Source: Carya illinoinensis (taxonomy: Eukaryota; Streptophyta; Magnoliopsida; Fagales; Juglandaceae). From it: a stretch of 64,000 nucleotides of DNA. Below the pieces are notes generated by a model. The model ran no database searches and was not told where the DNA came from. It saw only the letters and a list, made by a program, of their open reading frames with translations. How positions within the stretch are numbered: the stretch's first letter is position 1; each line of letters starts with the position of its first letter. The position numbers and the translations under genes are program-made. Shown one piece after another: positions 37,387 through 48,300 of the stretch. The DNA is taken from assembly GCF_018687715.1 (NCBI RefSeq), contig NC_056754.1, positions 19,453,501 through 19,517,500 on the forward strand, written 5' to 3'.

Positions 37387-37966
37387 AACTTTACAAATGA
37401 GTTCAAATTTAAACAAACAAAGATCACCGTTACGTCCGAAACACTCGAATTAGCTGGAAACGGGTCCGGAATGATCCAAATAGTTTGTCAGCACTATTTG
37501 ATCGTCGCGATGGAACTCCAACTGGCGTGATCTAGCCCAAAATGATCTGCAACACGTGGATGGTTCAGATCCAATGTACTGATGCCGAATCTCAAAATTT
37601 CAATCGTACGGATGAGTCCAGAATAATCTAAATAGTTGGAAAGCACTATTTGATTGTTGAAATCGAACTCCGAATGGCTTAGATCTAGCCCAAAACAGAT
37701 CTGAAAAATGGACGGTTCTGATCTGTCTGGCACGTGGGATACACGCGCTGCACAGTGCGAGTGGGCAGCGTGTGTAATACACGCGCTACAGTACTGTGTG
37801 CGCGTGGGGGAGAGTGAGGCGAGTGTGACACACGCACCGAACCTCTGTAGGGCGCCTGGGGGCACGTGGGCGCGTGTCTGTCACACGTCTTCAACCTCTG
37901 GAGCGCGTGGGGGCGTGTTGGCGCATGTGGATCACGCGTCTTCAACCTCTGGAGCGCGTCTTCAAC
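37387..37966 (-). other. Copia-1 untranslated leader
   Basis: About 580 bp between primer site and gag start. It contains a GC-rich, CpG-rich section (37,720-37,975) with repeated GGAGCGCGT and TTCAACCTCT words. No coding function. Confidence 0.7.
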
Positions 37967-37977
37967 CTCTGATACCA
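37967..37977 (-). other. Copia-1 primer binding site
   Basis: On the minus strand TGGTATCAGAG, complementary to the 3' end of initiator tRNA-Met, two bases from the 5' LTR. Confidence 0.9.
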
Positions 37978-37979
37978 GT

Positions 37980-38422
37980 TGTTGGGAGCTGTTCTGACAC
38001 AGAGATGATTCTAAATAAAGGAGGGATGAAATTTAACGTGGTTCGGCAATTGCCTACGTCCACAGCTGCTGTAATTTCACTATGAAATTATTTTTACAAA
38101 AATCTCTCTCTGCTCACCTACTCTGTTTCTCTCTTCTTTCTCTCCAACACTCTGTCTGCATAGACACGCAGCACACACTCTGTTTTCTCTCTACTGCACA
38201 CACCCACAATTGAGCTCTCTCCTATTTATAAGAGAGAGCAGCCTACAATATTTTTCGGTGCAGCTTACAATATTTTTCGGTGCAGTATATTACGGAAGAG
38301 TTTGAGGCGTCACTTGCTACAGACACTGTGCGTGTCTGCAAGTGGCGCCTAATATTCTAAGGAAAGAAACAGTGCATTAAACAAGCACATGCCACCCACC
38401 ACTTTTGTCTCCATCCGCAACA
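37980..38422 (-). repeat. Copia-1 5' LTR
   Basis: 443 bp carrying the promoter. It ends at the AGTGA duplication 38,423-38,427. Confidence 0.95.
38223..38230 (-). promoter_or_regulatory. Copia-1 TATA box
   Basis: TATAAATA on the minus strand, inside an inverted repeat of GAGAGAGC-type arms. In the other LTR the arms pair perfectly. Confidence 0.6.
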
Positions 38423-38525
38423 AGTGAGTCTCCTCGTAATGAGCTTGTACCGTTCCTGTGGGTTCTTGAAGTATGTCTTCAACCCCTGAGACTGCGAATT
38501 CGTCGCGGATGAAGATGATGCAATG
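38423..38525 (-). pseudogene. WDR20/CreC-like exon copy II, 5' part
   Basis: Minus-strand reading gives SSSSATNSQSQGLKTYFKNP then QERYKL before a one-base deletion shifts frame. The exon is then cut by copia-1. SQSQGLKTYFK is closer to the family's usual wording than copies I and III. Confidence 0.55.
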
Positions 38526-38835
38526 CACCATGGACATCGCCGCCATCGATGCCGACGTCAACACCTCGTTTCCATAGTCACTGTTCCCGTTATGCAACAT
38601 CTGTCCATGTGCAAAATCTTTCACGCTCTGACATTTTTGATCATGTATGCCAAAATTGTTGTGCAAAATCATTTCCATAGTCGTTGTTCCCATTGACATT
38701 CATGCTCTCCTTGTGCAAAATCATTTCCATAGCCGTTGTTCCCGCTGATCTCTCCTTGTGCAAAATCTTTCACGCTCTGACATTTTCGTAGCTCTCTCTT
38801 TCTGATTTTATTGATTCATCTCTTCCAAGCTGCTG

Positions 38836-38907
<72 letters not shown>

Positions 38908-39054
38908 GAGACGGTATTTTTATATGAGTATACAACGACTGAATAGACATGAAATGAGGAATCCAACATCTGCTCTCTATAGTTAAGTTCTAAATTTTCG
39001 AGCCATTAGCTTCCAGCAATATTAGTAAAATAGGAATAAAATTGCGAATGGCCA
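38526..39054 (-). repeat. Leader and upstream region of copy II
   Basis: Holds the same GATTTTGCACAAGGAGAG and GGGAACAACGGCTATGG words as copy I, then a long CT microsatellite and a promoter-like upstream block (AGCCATTAGCTTCCAGC region) shared with copy III at about 44,340-44,430 but not with copy I. Confidence 0.6.
38838..38907. repeat. (CT)n microsatellite
   Basis: About 70 bp of almost perfect CT. In copy III the corresponding CT-rich site is where copia-2 inserted. Confidence 0.95.
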
Positions 39055-39061
39055 TATTGGT

Positions 39062-39125
39062 TCTTGAAGTACGTCTTTAGCCCCTTAGATTGCGCATTCG
39101 TCGGGGATGAAGACGATGATATGCA
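39062..39125 (-). pseudogene. WDR20/CreC-like exon copy III, truncated
   Basis: Minus-strand SSSSPTNAQSKGLKTYFKN, then the sequence jumps at ATTGGTTCTTG into the upstream end of copy II. This is a tandem-duplication junction with a short shared word (TTGGTT). The leader continues at 39,126-39,430, beyond which copia-2 intervenes. Confidence 0.55.
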
Positions 39126-39446
39126 CCGTAGACGTCGCCACCGGCAATGCCGTTGTCAACACCTTGTTTCCATAGCCGTTGTTCCCGTTGTGCAACATCT
39201 CTCCTTGTGCAAAATCTTTCAGGCTCTGAACATTTTCGATCATGTATGACAAAATCGTTGTGCAAAATCGTTTCCATAGCCGTTGTTCCCTCTGACATTC
39301 ACGCTCTCCTTGTGCAAAATTGTTTCCATAGCCGTTGTTCCCACTGATCTCTCCTTGTGCAAAATCTTTCACTCTCTGACATTTTTGTAGCTCTCTCTCT
39401 GATTCTATTGATCCATCTCTTCCGAGTAGGGGTATTTCTTTCTCTC

Positions 39447-39776
39447 TGCTAAGATAAATAAAATAACTTTGTATATTTCATCTTGCAGTTTACAATGAGG
39501 CTTGCCTCTTTTTATACACGAGTTCTAGTGGAGCAGCACAGGGGTTGCAGGTGCTGCACGTAATGCATGTGCAGGCAACTGAGTGATGCTGCTCTGCTCA
39601 TGTGCAGGCAACTGAGTGATGCAGCTAGTGGAGCAGGTGCTGCATGTGCAGATGCTGTATGTGCAGGTGCTGCATGTGATGCTGCTCAACTCATGTGCAG
39701 GCAACTAAGTGATGCAGCTAGTGGAGCAGGTGCTGCATGTGTAGGTGCTGCATGTGCATGGATCGTTGCTTTAACA
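39447..39776 (-). repeat. Copia-2 3' LTR with internal tandem duplication
   Basis: Inside the 330 bp, a block beginning ATGTGCAGGCAACTGAGTGA and ending GGAGCAGGTGCTGC is repeated, with shorter GCAGGTGCTGCATGT echoes. Confidence 0.95.
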
Positions 39777-42700
39777 GACCCCCTCAAGTCAAGCGGGAGA
39801 TCTCTTAAGCGCAGACTTGAACAGAGATGGTGAAAACGTGCAGCTGGAAGTGGTTTTGTAAGCACATCGGCTAACTGATCTTTGCCTGAGATGAACGACA
39901 CAATGAGAGACTTATTTAGGACCCGATCCCTGACAAAATGAAAGTCAATTTCCACATGCTTAGTTCTAGCATGGAACACTAGGTTTGATGAGAGATATGT
40001 TGCGCCTAAGTTATCACAGTAGAGAGTGGGAGCAGTGCTGAGAGTTAGGCCAAGGTCTCGGTACAGATGTTGTAGCCATATGAGCTTGGCAGTGGCATTT
40101 GCAATGGCTTTAAACTCAGCTTCGGTGGATGACCTTGCAATTGTTGGCTGCTTCTTAGAGGACCAGGAGATGAGGTTTGGTCCAGAATATATGAGGTATG
40201 CACTGGTAGAGCGTCTGTCGTCTATACATCCTGCCCAGTTGGCATCTGTGAATGCACTTAGGTTCATGGTTGCCGATTTAGAGAAGAGTAAACCAGTGTG
40301 AGGAGTATGCTTGAGATACCTCAAAATTCTTTTCACAGCTTTCCAATGGGGTATTCTTGGTGTATGCATGTACTGGCATACTTTGCTTGTGGCAAAGGCA
40401 AGATCGGGTCGAGTGAATGAGAGATACTGTAATGAGCCGACAATACTTCTATAAAGAGATGGATCATCAAATAAGTTTCCCTCATGCATACTTAATTTTT
40501 CGGATGCTGCCATAGGGGTCTTTACTGATTTTGTTGATTCCATTTTGGTTCTTTTGAGTAAGTCTGCAATATATTTGGCTTGAGAGAGCAGTAGACCATC
40601 ACGTGTATAAGTAGCTTCGATCCCTAAGAAAAAGTTGAGTCTGCCGAGATCAGTGATTGGAAACTCAAGTCGCAAGGTTTGTACAAGGTCAGTAATAAGT
40701 TTCATGTCAGCTCCTGTGATGAGTAAATCATCAACATACACAAGAACATAGATGGGCTTATGGCAGGAGATGCGAATGAATAGAGAGGAATCAGCAGAGG
40801 AGATGGTGAAACCAAGATCCACTAATTTTTGATTGAGCCGAGAATACCAAGCACGTGGAGACTGTTTCAAGCCATAGATGGCTTTCCGAAGCTTGCATAC
40901 ATGGTTTGAAAACTGAGGATTAGTAAATCCGGGAGGCTGTGCCATGAAGACAGTTTCAGATAATGGTCCGTGAAGAAATGCATTTTGAACATCATATTGA
41001 TGGATAGGCCACTCATTTGACACGGCAGTAGCAAGGACTAGGCGAATGGTTGTGGCTTTGACGACGGGGCTAAAAGTTTCGTCATAGTCGATGCCCGATT
41101 GTTGCAAGAAGCCCTTAGCAACTAATCGTGCTTTCCGTCGCTCGATTGTTCCATCAGCAAACTTCTTAGTGCGGAAAACCCATTTGCACGAAATTATGTT
41201 GGTAGCTTGAGCGGCTGGAACTAGGGACCATGTGGAATTAGCAATGAGTGCATTAAATTCTTGGGACATTGCAGTCCACCATGCAGCATACTTGTGGGCG
41301 ATGGAGAAGCAAGAGGGATTTTCAGGAATTTCAAGGGTAGTAGTGAGGTGGGCTCGAGGTGGCGGCCAAGAGATTGTACCATCAGTAAACTGTCTGGGAC
41401 GGCTTGAACCAGTTTGTGAGCGTGTCATCATCGGTCTTGCATGCTGCAGAACAGGAGGTGATGAAGATAATACGGGAGGAGACGAGTTAGAGGATGGTAA
41501 GGAGGATGGAATGGGACCAAGAATTGATGAAGATGGAATGGGGTGACTCATATTAGATGAGAGTGTAGGAAGTTGAACATAGGTTGGTTCAGTGTTGGAA
41601 ATGGGTTTAGACAAATGTGCAAAGGGAAAATGTGACTCGTTGAACCTGACATCTTTGGAGATGTAAATTCGTTGGGTTGATATATGGTAACAAATGGATC
41701 CATGATGAGATGGACTTTGGCCTAAGTAAACACATTCCATTGCTTGATAACTAAATTTGCGTGGACTAAAGGATCGGGTAAGGGGCCAACAGGCAGAGCC
41801 GAAAACGTGTAGGATCTTTAAGTTGGGTTCAATTTTGTGAAGTGTGTAGAAGAGAGAGACATGTGCAAGTGATGTGGAGGGAAGGAGATTTATAAGTTTT
41901 ACTGCATGTTGAAATGCATAAGGCCAAAATAGGAGAGGAACTAAGGCGTGAGCTAGCAAAGCTAAGCTAGAGTCCACTATATGGCGATGCTTCCTTTCAA
42001 CGACACCATTTTGAGTGTGTGCATGCGGATAGGTTATTCTATGGCTTATTCCTGAGGTGGAGAGAAGGTCAGAGAATGACCTAAATTCCCCTCCCCATCG
42101 GTTTGCAACTGTTTTAGTTTTGCATTAAATTGTAATTCAATGTAGGCCTTAAATTTGATAAAGGTGGAAAGTGCATCAGATTTGTTTTGCAAAGGAAATA
42201 ACCAAGTGTATCTAGAAAAGTCATCGACAAATGATATGTAATAACGAAAGCCTTCATTAGAAACATAAGGAGAGGGACCCCACAAATCACTAAAAACAAG
42301 TTCAAATGGTTGTGTAGAACGATGGATTCGGGTAGGAGCTGGTATGCGATGGTGTTTAGCCATGGCACACGCATTACAAAAGGGAGGTAATGAGAGTGGA
42401 TCAAACGGGATGCCGTGTTGTTGAAGTGTAGATTGGACGATTTTGAAAGAGGGGTGACCAAGTCTTGAGTGCCACAGAGGAAGGGAGGAGTTACCATGAG
42501 CTAAGGTGCTTGAATGAGCTTGAGGTGAGGTCGGTGTGAAGGTGTAGAGACCATTACTGGTTCGGCCTCGAAGGAGGCTCCCTGTGTTGCAATCCTTAAC
42601 ATGAAAATAATTGGAGTGAAATTGAAAGTAAACGTTATTGTCGAGACAAAATTGTCTTACTGAAATGAGGTTTTTAGTAAAAGAAGGTGCACATAACAGC

Positions 42701-43887
42701 CTGTTTAAAATAAAAGGAGATGATGAGAATAGAAATCGAGCAGAACCAGAGTGGGAAACAGGGACTTGAGAGCCATCACCAACGTGAATATGATCATCTC
42801 CAAAGTGTTCTGCAGCATGCAAGTTTAGATTGGCAAGTTCACTAGTGACATGGTTAGTTGCTGCCGTATCAGGGTACCACGTGTAGTCAGTCAACTGATT
42901 TGAGGAGCTGTAGTTGGCGCTGTAGTTGCCAGAAGGTGCAATTGGAGCTGTTGAAGCTTGATTGAATCGGTAGAGGCAAGAAAGTGCTATGTGTCCAACT
43001 CTGTTGCATACTTGGGAAATGGGACGAGCATCAGTAGAAGAAGATGAAGAAGAGTTGAATGTATTACTTGAATACCCAGAAGAACCACAAGACCGATTTG
43101 GAGGATATCTGCCTCCACGCCCACGAGTGCCATTGTTACGGCCACGACCATTGTTGCGACCACGTCCAGTGTTGAAAGAATGGGCCAAAAAGTTTGCAGA
43201 CATCTCCTGGGGAGAAAATAGAGAGAGATTGGCTGCATGGTGTTGAAGTCTTGCTTCATGAGCAAGAAGATGGCTGAAGAGTTCCTCTGTTGAAATGGGA
43301 TCTATACGAGTAGTGACAGAGGAGACTATAGCATCATAGTCTGGACCAAGTCCAGCTAGGAGAGAGGGAACGAATTCAGAGGAGGGTAGAGGACGTCCTG
43401 ATCTGCCATGGTGTCTGCAAGATTTTTTGCACGACGAAAATAGACTGGAATGGAATCAGCTCCCTTCTTAAGCGATGCTAGCTGAAACTGTGTTTGAACA
43501 ACACGGGCTTAAGAGGTGGAAGCATATGATTTTTCAAGAGAGATCCAAACTTCTCGCGCGGAGAGGCAGCCCACTACCTGAGCTATAACAGATTCAGATA
43601 GTGAGGAGATTAATGCAGACATGACCATTTGGTCATGTTGCACCCAGATATCATATTCTGGATTAGGGGAGTCATTGGGCAGTTTGGGTAAGGGAGCTAG
43701 ATGAGTGTCATCTACAAACTTGAATAATCTTTGGCCTTTTAGATATGGAATGATTTGAACCTTCCACAAAAGGTAGTTTTCGGGAGTAAGCTTGACAGCG
43801 ATAATGTGAGACAGATTTGGTGAGGAGAGGGAGGGAGAAGGAGAAGGAGGGAGAAGGAGAAGGAGAAAGGGGATTAGAATCACTCAT
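39686..43887 (-). pseudogene. Copia-2 Gag-Pol polyprotein, frameshifted
   Basis: ATG at 43,887 opens a Ser/Pro-rich start that slips frame in a CT-rich run. Gag core (LTPENYLLWKVQIIPYLKG) continues to a TAA at 43,509, slips again near 43,395, then a second frame (43,203 and upstream to 42,046) has a knuckle missing its first Cys (SQVCNRVGHIALSC), protease WYPDTAATNH and the integrase HHCC finger LWHSRLGH...CNAC. A one-base loss near 42,105 moves to the third frame: integrase end, RT with YVDD (about 40,727-40,738) and RNase H (AFTDANWAGC...STEAEFKAIA). The last frame reads through the polypurine tract into the LTR. Three breaks make it non-functional. Confidence 0.93.
39777..39787 (-). other. 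Copia-2 polypurine tract
   Basis: TTGAGGGGGTC on the minus strand abuts the 3' LTR. Confidence 0.8.
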
Positions 43888-43910
43888 GGTGGACGATTAG
43901 TCCTGGTATA

Positions 43911-43922
43911 GCTCTGATACCA
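43911..43922 (-). other. Copia-2 primer binding site
   Basis: TGGTATCAGAGC on the minus strand, directly against the 5' LTR, matching the initiator tRNA-Met 3' end over 12 nt. Confidence 0.92.
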
Positions 43923-44252
43923 TGCTAAGATAAATAAAATAACTTTGTATATTTCATCTTGCAGTTTACAATGAGGCTTGCCTCTTTTTATACACAAGTT
44001 CTAGTGGAGCAGCACAGGGGTTGCAGGTGCTGCACGTAATGCATGTGCAGGCAACTGAGTGATGTTGCTCTGCTCATGTGCAGGCAACTGAGTGATGCAG
44101 CTAGTGGAGCAGGTGCTACATGTGTAGATGCTGTATGTGCAGGTGCTGCATGTGATGCTACTCTACTCATGTGCAGGCAACTAAGTGATGCAGCTAGTGG
44201 AGTAGGTGCTGTATGTGCAGGTGCTGCATGTGCATGGATCGTTGCTTTAACA
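43923..44252 (-). repeat. Copia-2 5' LTR
   Basis: 330 bp, with a TATAAAAA box on the minus strand at 43,985-43,992. Confidence 0.95.
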
Positions 44253-44514
44253 CTCTCAGATGGGATTTTCAAATTTGGAGGAGTATATTTGTAAGAGTAT
44301 ACAACGGCTGAATAGAAATGAAATGAGGAATCCAGCGTCCGCTCTCTATGGTTAAAGTTTTAAACTTTCTAGCCGTTAGCTTTTAGTAATATTAGTAAAA
44401 ATTGGAAGAGAAATATGCAAACGGCCATGCACACTTATATTGGTTTCACTGATTTGGGCCGAGTTTGATTTCTCTACTAATTTTTGTTCCGGAGAATGTG
44501 AAAGAACTAAAGAC
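44253..44514 (-). other. Upstream region of WD40-like copy III
   Basis: Continues the palindrome arm (GAATCCAGCGTCCGCTCTCTATGG corresponds to about 1765-1790 reversed), then runs into sequence absent from the left arm. No gene. Confidence 0.5.
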
Positions 44515-44519
44515 AGAGG

Positions 44520-44550
44520 TGCTAAATCACAGAAAGCTAATGCCTAACAC
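44520..44550 (-). repeat. Copia-3 3' LTR, outer fragment
   Basis: First about 30 bp of the LTR as placed on the plus strand. The next base begins the LINE poly(A)/poly(T) end. Confidence 0.8.
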
Positions 44551-44599
44551 TTTTTTTTTTTAATTAAAAAAGAGATAGAGAGTCAGGGCCACATGTAGT

Positions 44600-45035
44600 A
44601 ACCCATTTTCATATTTATTAAGAAAAAAACTATAACTTATGGTTGAGGAATACCGTGATTATACTTCAAATATAAAAAAGATCATAACAAAACACAACAT
44701 ACCAAAAAAGGACCAATTAACCAAAACAAACATAAAAACTTAAAAAAAAAAAAAAAACAAGAGACCAACAAAAAATAAAAATCATCTCAATGACCTCTCA
44801 AATAAGGCAAGGACAATTTATCCGTGCGAATCAAGCCTTTAAGATGTTTTGGAACATGTAAAAGAGATTGCCAAACATGGGTTTAACCTTGAGCTCTCAT
44901 TCTCATATTTATTAAGAAAAAAACTATAGCTTATGGTGGAGGAATACCGTGATTATACGTCAAACATAAAAAAGATCATAACAAAACACAACATACCAAA
45001 AAAGGACCAATTAACCAAAACAAACATAAAAACTT

Positions 45036-45082
<47 letters not shown>

Positions 45083-45205
45083 AAAAAAAAATTCACCTCA
45101 ATGACCTCTCAAATAAGACAAGGACAATTTTTCCATGCGAATCAAGCCTTTAAGATGTTTTGGAACATATAAAAGAGATTGCCAAACATGGGTCTAACCT
45201 TGAGC
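44600..45205. repeat. Tandem duplication (about 300 bp) in the LINE 3' region, with GA expansion
   Basis: Two direct copies begin near 44,605 and 44,902 (CATATTTATTAAGAAAAAAA in both). At the same internal position copy 1 has an A run and copy 2 has (GA)n at 45,037-45,080. Confidence 0.85.
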
Positions 45206-45337
45206 TCCCATTTTAGCTAAATAATAAGTCGGAGCATTTCCTTATCGATAAATATGGTTAATAACAAAATTCCCACTTTCAAACAATCTCATAACCTCAT
45301 TCCAAAAGTCTTCTAAATACTAGACTCCACAACGTTT

Positions 45338-48300
45338 CTAAACACAGGATACAAATACCAATGAATTAGCCTCAATATCCACCTGTTGTAATCCCAATGA
45401 ACGGTAATATTTCAACCCTATTAACAAGACCTTCAACTCAGCAAGATTATTAGAACCCACCCCAAGAGAGCATGGAAAGGAAAGCACCATGTTTCCATGC
45501 AAATCCCAAATTACACCCCCTGCGCCTAAACTCCCCAGATTACCGAGGCTACACCCATCAATATTTAATTTAAATCTATCAAGTCTTGGCTTCACCCAAC
45601 AAACTAATTTAACCTGCGCAGATTTAATCGAAATATTCGAATCCCTCAGCCTCTCCTAATCGGCAAAGGCAATCTTTGTAAACTTAGGCAAACTACTTTG
45701 CACTTTCCATATCCAAACACAAATAGACCTCCAAATCTCTTCCTCCAAGATGCATTCACTTTCCATTCTTGCCTTACGCCTGTGTTGCCACAACTTTCAA
45801 ATAATAATAGAAGGAAGAAGACCCAAAATACAAACCACCTGGGACTTTGTAGACACATCTAAACCAAAGTAACACCAACTCAAACCAACGTGTATTTGGT
45901 TCATAGACATGCCCAATATAAGAGAAAACATCTTCCAAATCCTGAAAGCAACATCACCTGCAATAAGAACATGATTTAAATTGTCATATCGTCTTTGTGC
46001 ACAACAATTACACTTGGAAGTAATAGGAATACCAACTCTTCTCAATCTATCATTAACACTTAAACTGTTATGAAAAGCCTTCCACATTAATATGGAAATT
46101 GTTTTTTGGTAAAGCTTCATGCCACACCCAATTAGCCCAAGATGCAACTGGTGCAGTAACTCGAATATATTGCCAAGCACTTTTGGTGGAGAAACAACCA
46201 TCTTTATTGGGAATCCAAACTAGCAAATCTTGGCCAAATTTATAAGCACCCAAGAAACTACATATCTCCTCCATTTTTTGTAATCCCACTAGCCTCTCTA
46301 AGACTTCAATGTCCCAAACATTAGATATTTTTAATTCAGCCAACATCAACCTTGGCACATCCATCACAAGAAAAGAAATAGCAAGAGGCCCTTCACTCAA
46401 CCAATGATCCCACCAAAAATGAAATATTCCCATCCTGGACTTCCTATTTCGAATTATCTAAAACAACTGGCATGCACTTCACCACCATCTTCCAAAACCT
46501 CGAGCCCTTTTTGGAATCTAATAAAGAAACATGTTTATCCTCAATATATTTAGCACGAAAAAACTATGACCAAAGATCATCCCCAGTCATAATCTTCCAT
46601 GCAAATTTCATATGAAGAGAGGTCTGAACCTCATCAAAGTCTCGAAAACCAATAACCCCCCTCATCAGTCGGCTTGTACATTGTCTTCCATGCAACCCAT
46701 TTCTTTTTGTCCTTTCCATCTTTTTCACCCCAAAAAAATGAGCTAAGAAGCCTATTTAGATTTTTCAAAATCCCTTTTGGCAATTGAAGAATAGACATAA
46801 TATGAATAGGCATACAAGCTAACACATGCTTCAACAAAACCAACTTACCACCAACTGAGAGACATTTTAATTTCCACCCCCCAAGTTTATTCCTCACCCT
46901 ATTGAAAATAGGTTCTAGATGGAGATTGGTTAGCTTCCCATTGACAATTGGCTCACCAAGATAAGTAAAAGGAAAAGTACCTTCAATAAAACCAGTGATG
47001 TTGAGTAACTCCCTCTTCAGCCATGTTGAAAAATGCTTAGCAAAATACATAGCCATTTTCTCCTTACTAACCTGCTGCCCAAACCAAGACTCGTAAGTCT
47101 CAATAACATTCATCAATTATTTTATCGAATTCTTCCCTTCATTAGTGAAAATCACTACATCATCAGCATAAAGAATGTGAGAAACAAGAGGCACACCCCT
47201 TAGGTGAGAGAAATTTTTAATTATGCCACAAAAAAAGTTCTTCTTTGGTAAGCAAGATAAAATTTCTTTCATGATGATAAAAAGATAAGGCAATAAAGGA
47301 TCGCCCTGTCTCAAACCACAACCTCCTTAAAAAAAAAAACCCCTAGACGTGCCATTCATCATAATCGAGTACCAAGGCGAAGCAATACAATTCCTGATCA
47401 ATGCACTAACAGAAGGAGAGAAACCAAAAGCTACCAAGACATGCAAAATGAACTCTCACTCTACCCTATCATAGGCCTTAGCCATATCAAGTTTCAAAAT
47501 AACATTATTGCCCATAGCCTTATTATTAAGATAATGTACCATTTATTGCGTAAGATTGGTATTATCACAAATACTCATACATGGAATAAATGCACATTGC
47601 TCGGAGGAGATCAAAGAAGATAATAAAGGCGCGAGCCTCGCCACCAAAACCTTAGTGTAGATTTTGTAAAACACATAACATAAGTTGATAGGGTGAAACT
47701 TGTCAAATCCCGTCGGCTGGGTCATTTTTGGAGTAAGCACTACAAAAGAGGCAATATAGAATCTAGGAAGAGGAACCCCCTGAAAAAATTCCCTAACCAC
47801 CTCCACCACCTCCAAACGAACAATATCCCACCACGCGTGATAAAATCCTAACCCAAAACCATCAGGCCCCGGACTACTCTCTATGGGAATACTAAACACT
47901 GCTTGTTTCACCTCTTCTTTTGTGGGCAATGAGCAAAGTCTCAAATTTTCTTCATTCGAAATCATATTAGACACTAAATCAGTAAAATCTGGAAACACCA
48001 CTAGGGATGACTGCCACAAGAATTACGTAAAATATTGCACAACACCATCATGAACCTCTTGAAGGGACTGTAACACTGAGCAAACTGTACTTCTTCACGA
48101 TGAATCCAAGTATCTAGCTCCATTTTTGAAGCGAACAAATCGAGCTCTATCTCTTCATCATACCGCATCTACAACTGACCTTCCAGCCACTCAATACAAT
48201 TCTCCAACTCCCGAATATGCCCACTTGTCCATCCAAAAATAACTTGTTCCAAACTTTTAGAGCAAGTTTCACCTTTTTTAATTTTGCCGCAAGCTTCATG

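Larger units (their letters stand above)
33009..38422 (-). mobile_element. Copia-1: complete Ty1/copia retrotransposon
   Basis: A 5,414-bp element, minus orientation, with 443-bp LTRs starting TGTTG and ending CAACA and flanked by AGTGA duplications. Order gag-protease-integrase-RT-RNase H marks copia. Protease (VLDSG), Gag and integrase wording match the Tork/Tnt1 group. I count about 13 differences between the LTRs (about 97% identity), of which 12 are transitions. It sits inside WD40-like exon copy II. Confidence 0.95.
39447..44252 (-). mobile_element. Copia-2: complete Ty1/copia retrotransposon
   Basis: A 4,806-bp element, minus orientation, with 330-bp LTRs (TGCTAAGATA...TTTAACA) flanked by CTCTC at 39,442-39,446 and 44,253-44,257. 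I count about nine LTR differences (about 97% identity), eight of them transitions. Gag/RT wording (LTPENYLLWK, YVLVYVDDLLITG, DLGRLNFFLGIE) fits the Ale/Retrofit group. The host sequence of copy III joins across it (GAAAGAAATACC / GGAGGAGTATATT on the minus strand). Confidence 0.95.
12181..44514 (-). repeat. Right arm of the giant inverted duplication, expanded by insertions
   Basis: This is the reverse-oriented counterpart of the left arm. It is much longer because it contains more array units (about seven against four), a second tandem copy of the leader plus WD40-like exon, and at least seven later insertions. Removing the 3.4-kb CACTA, the 4.05-kb hAT, copia-1 and copia-2 brings its length near that of the left arm plus two extra array units. 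The outer limit is set by the insertion of copia-3 at 44,515-44,520. Confidence 0.8.

Noticed and set aside
37494..38085. Frames in the GC-rich copia-1 leader, both strands
   Set aside because: They lie between the primer site and gag, partly in the LTR, and overlap in several frames.
40026..41546. Plus-strand frames antisense to copia-2 Pol
   Set aside because: Shadows of the minus-strand RT/RNase H frame.
43911..43922. tRNA-Met-like sequence next to LTRs (also at 37,967 and 56,026)
   Set aside because: Only the 3' terminal complement of the tRNA is present. These are primer binding sites, not tRNA genes.
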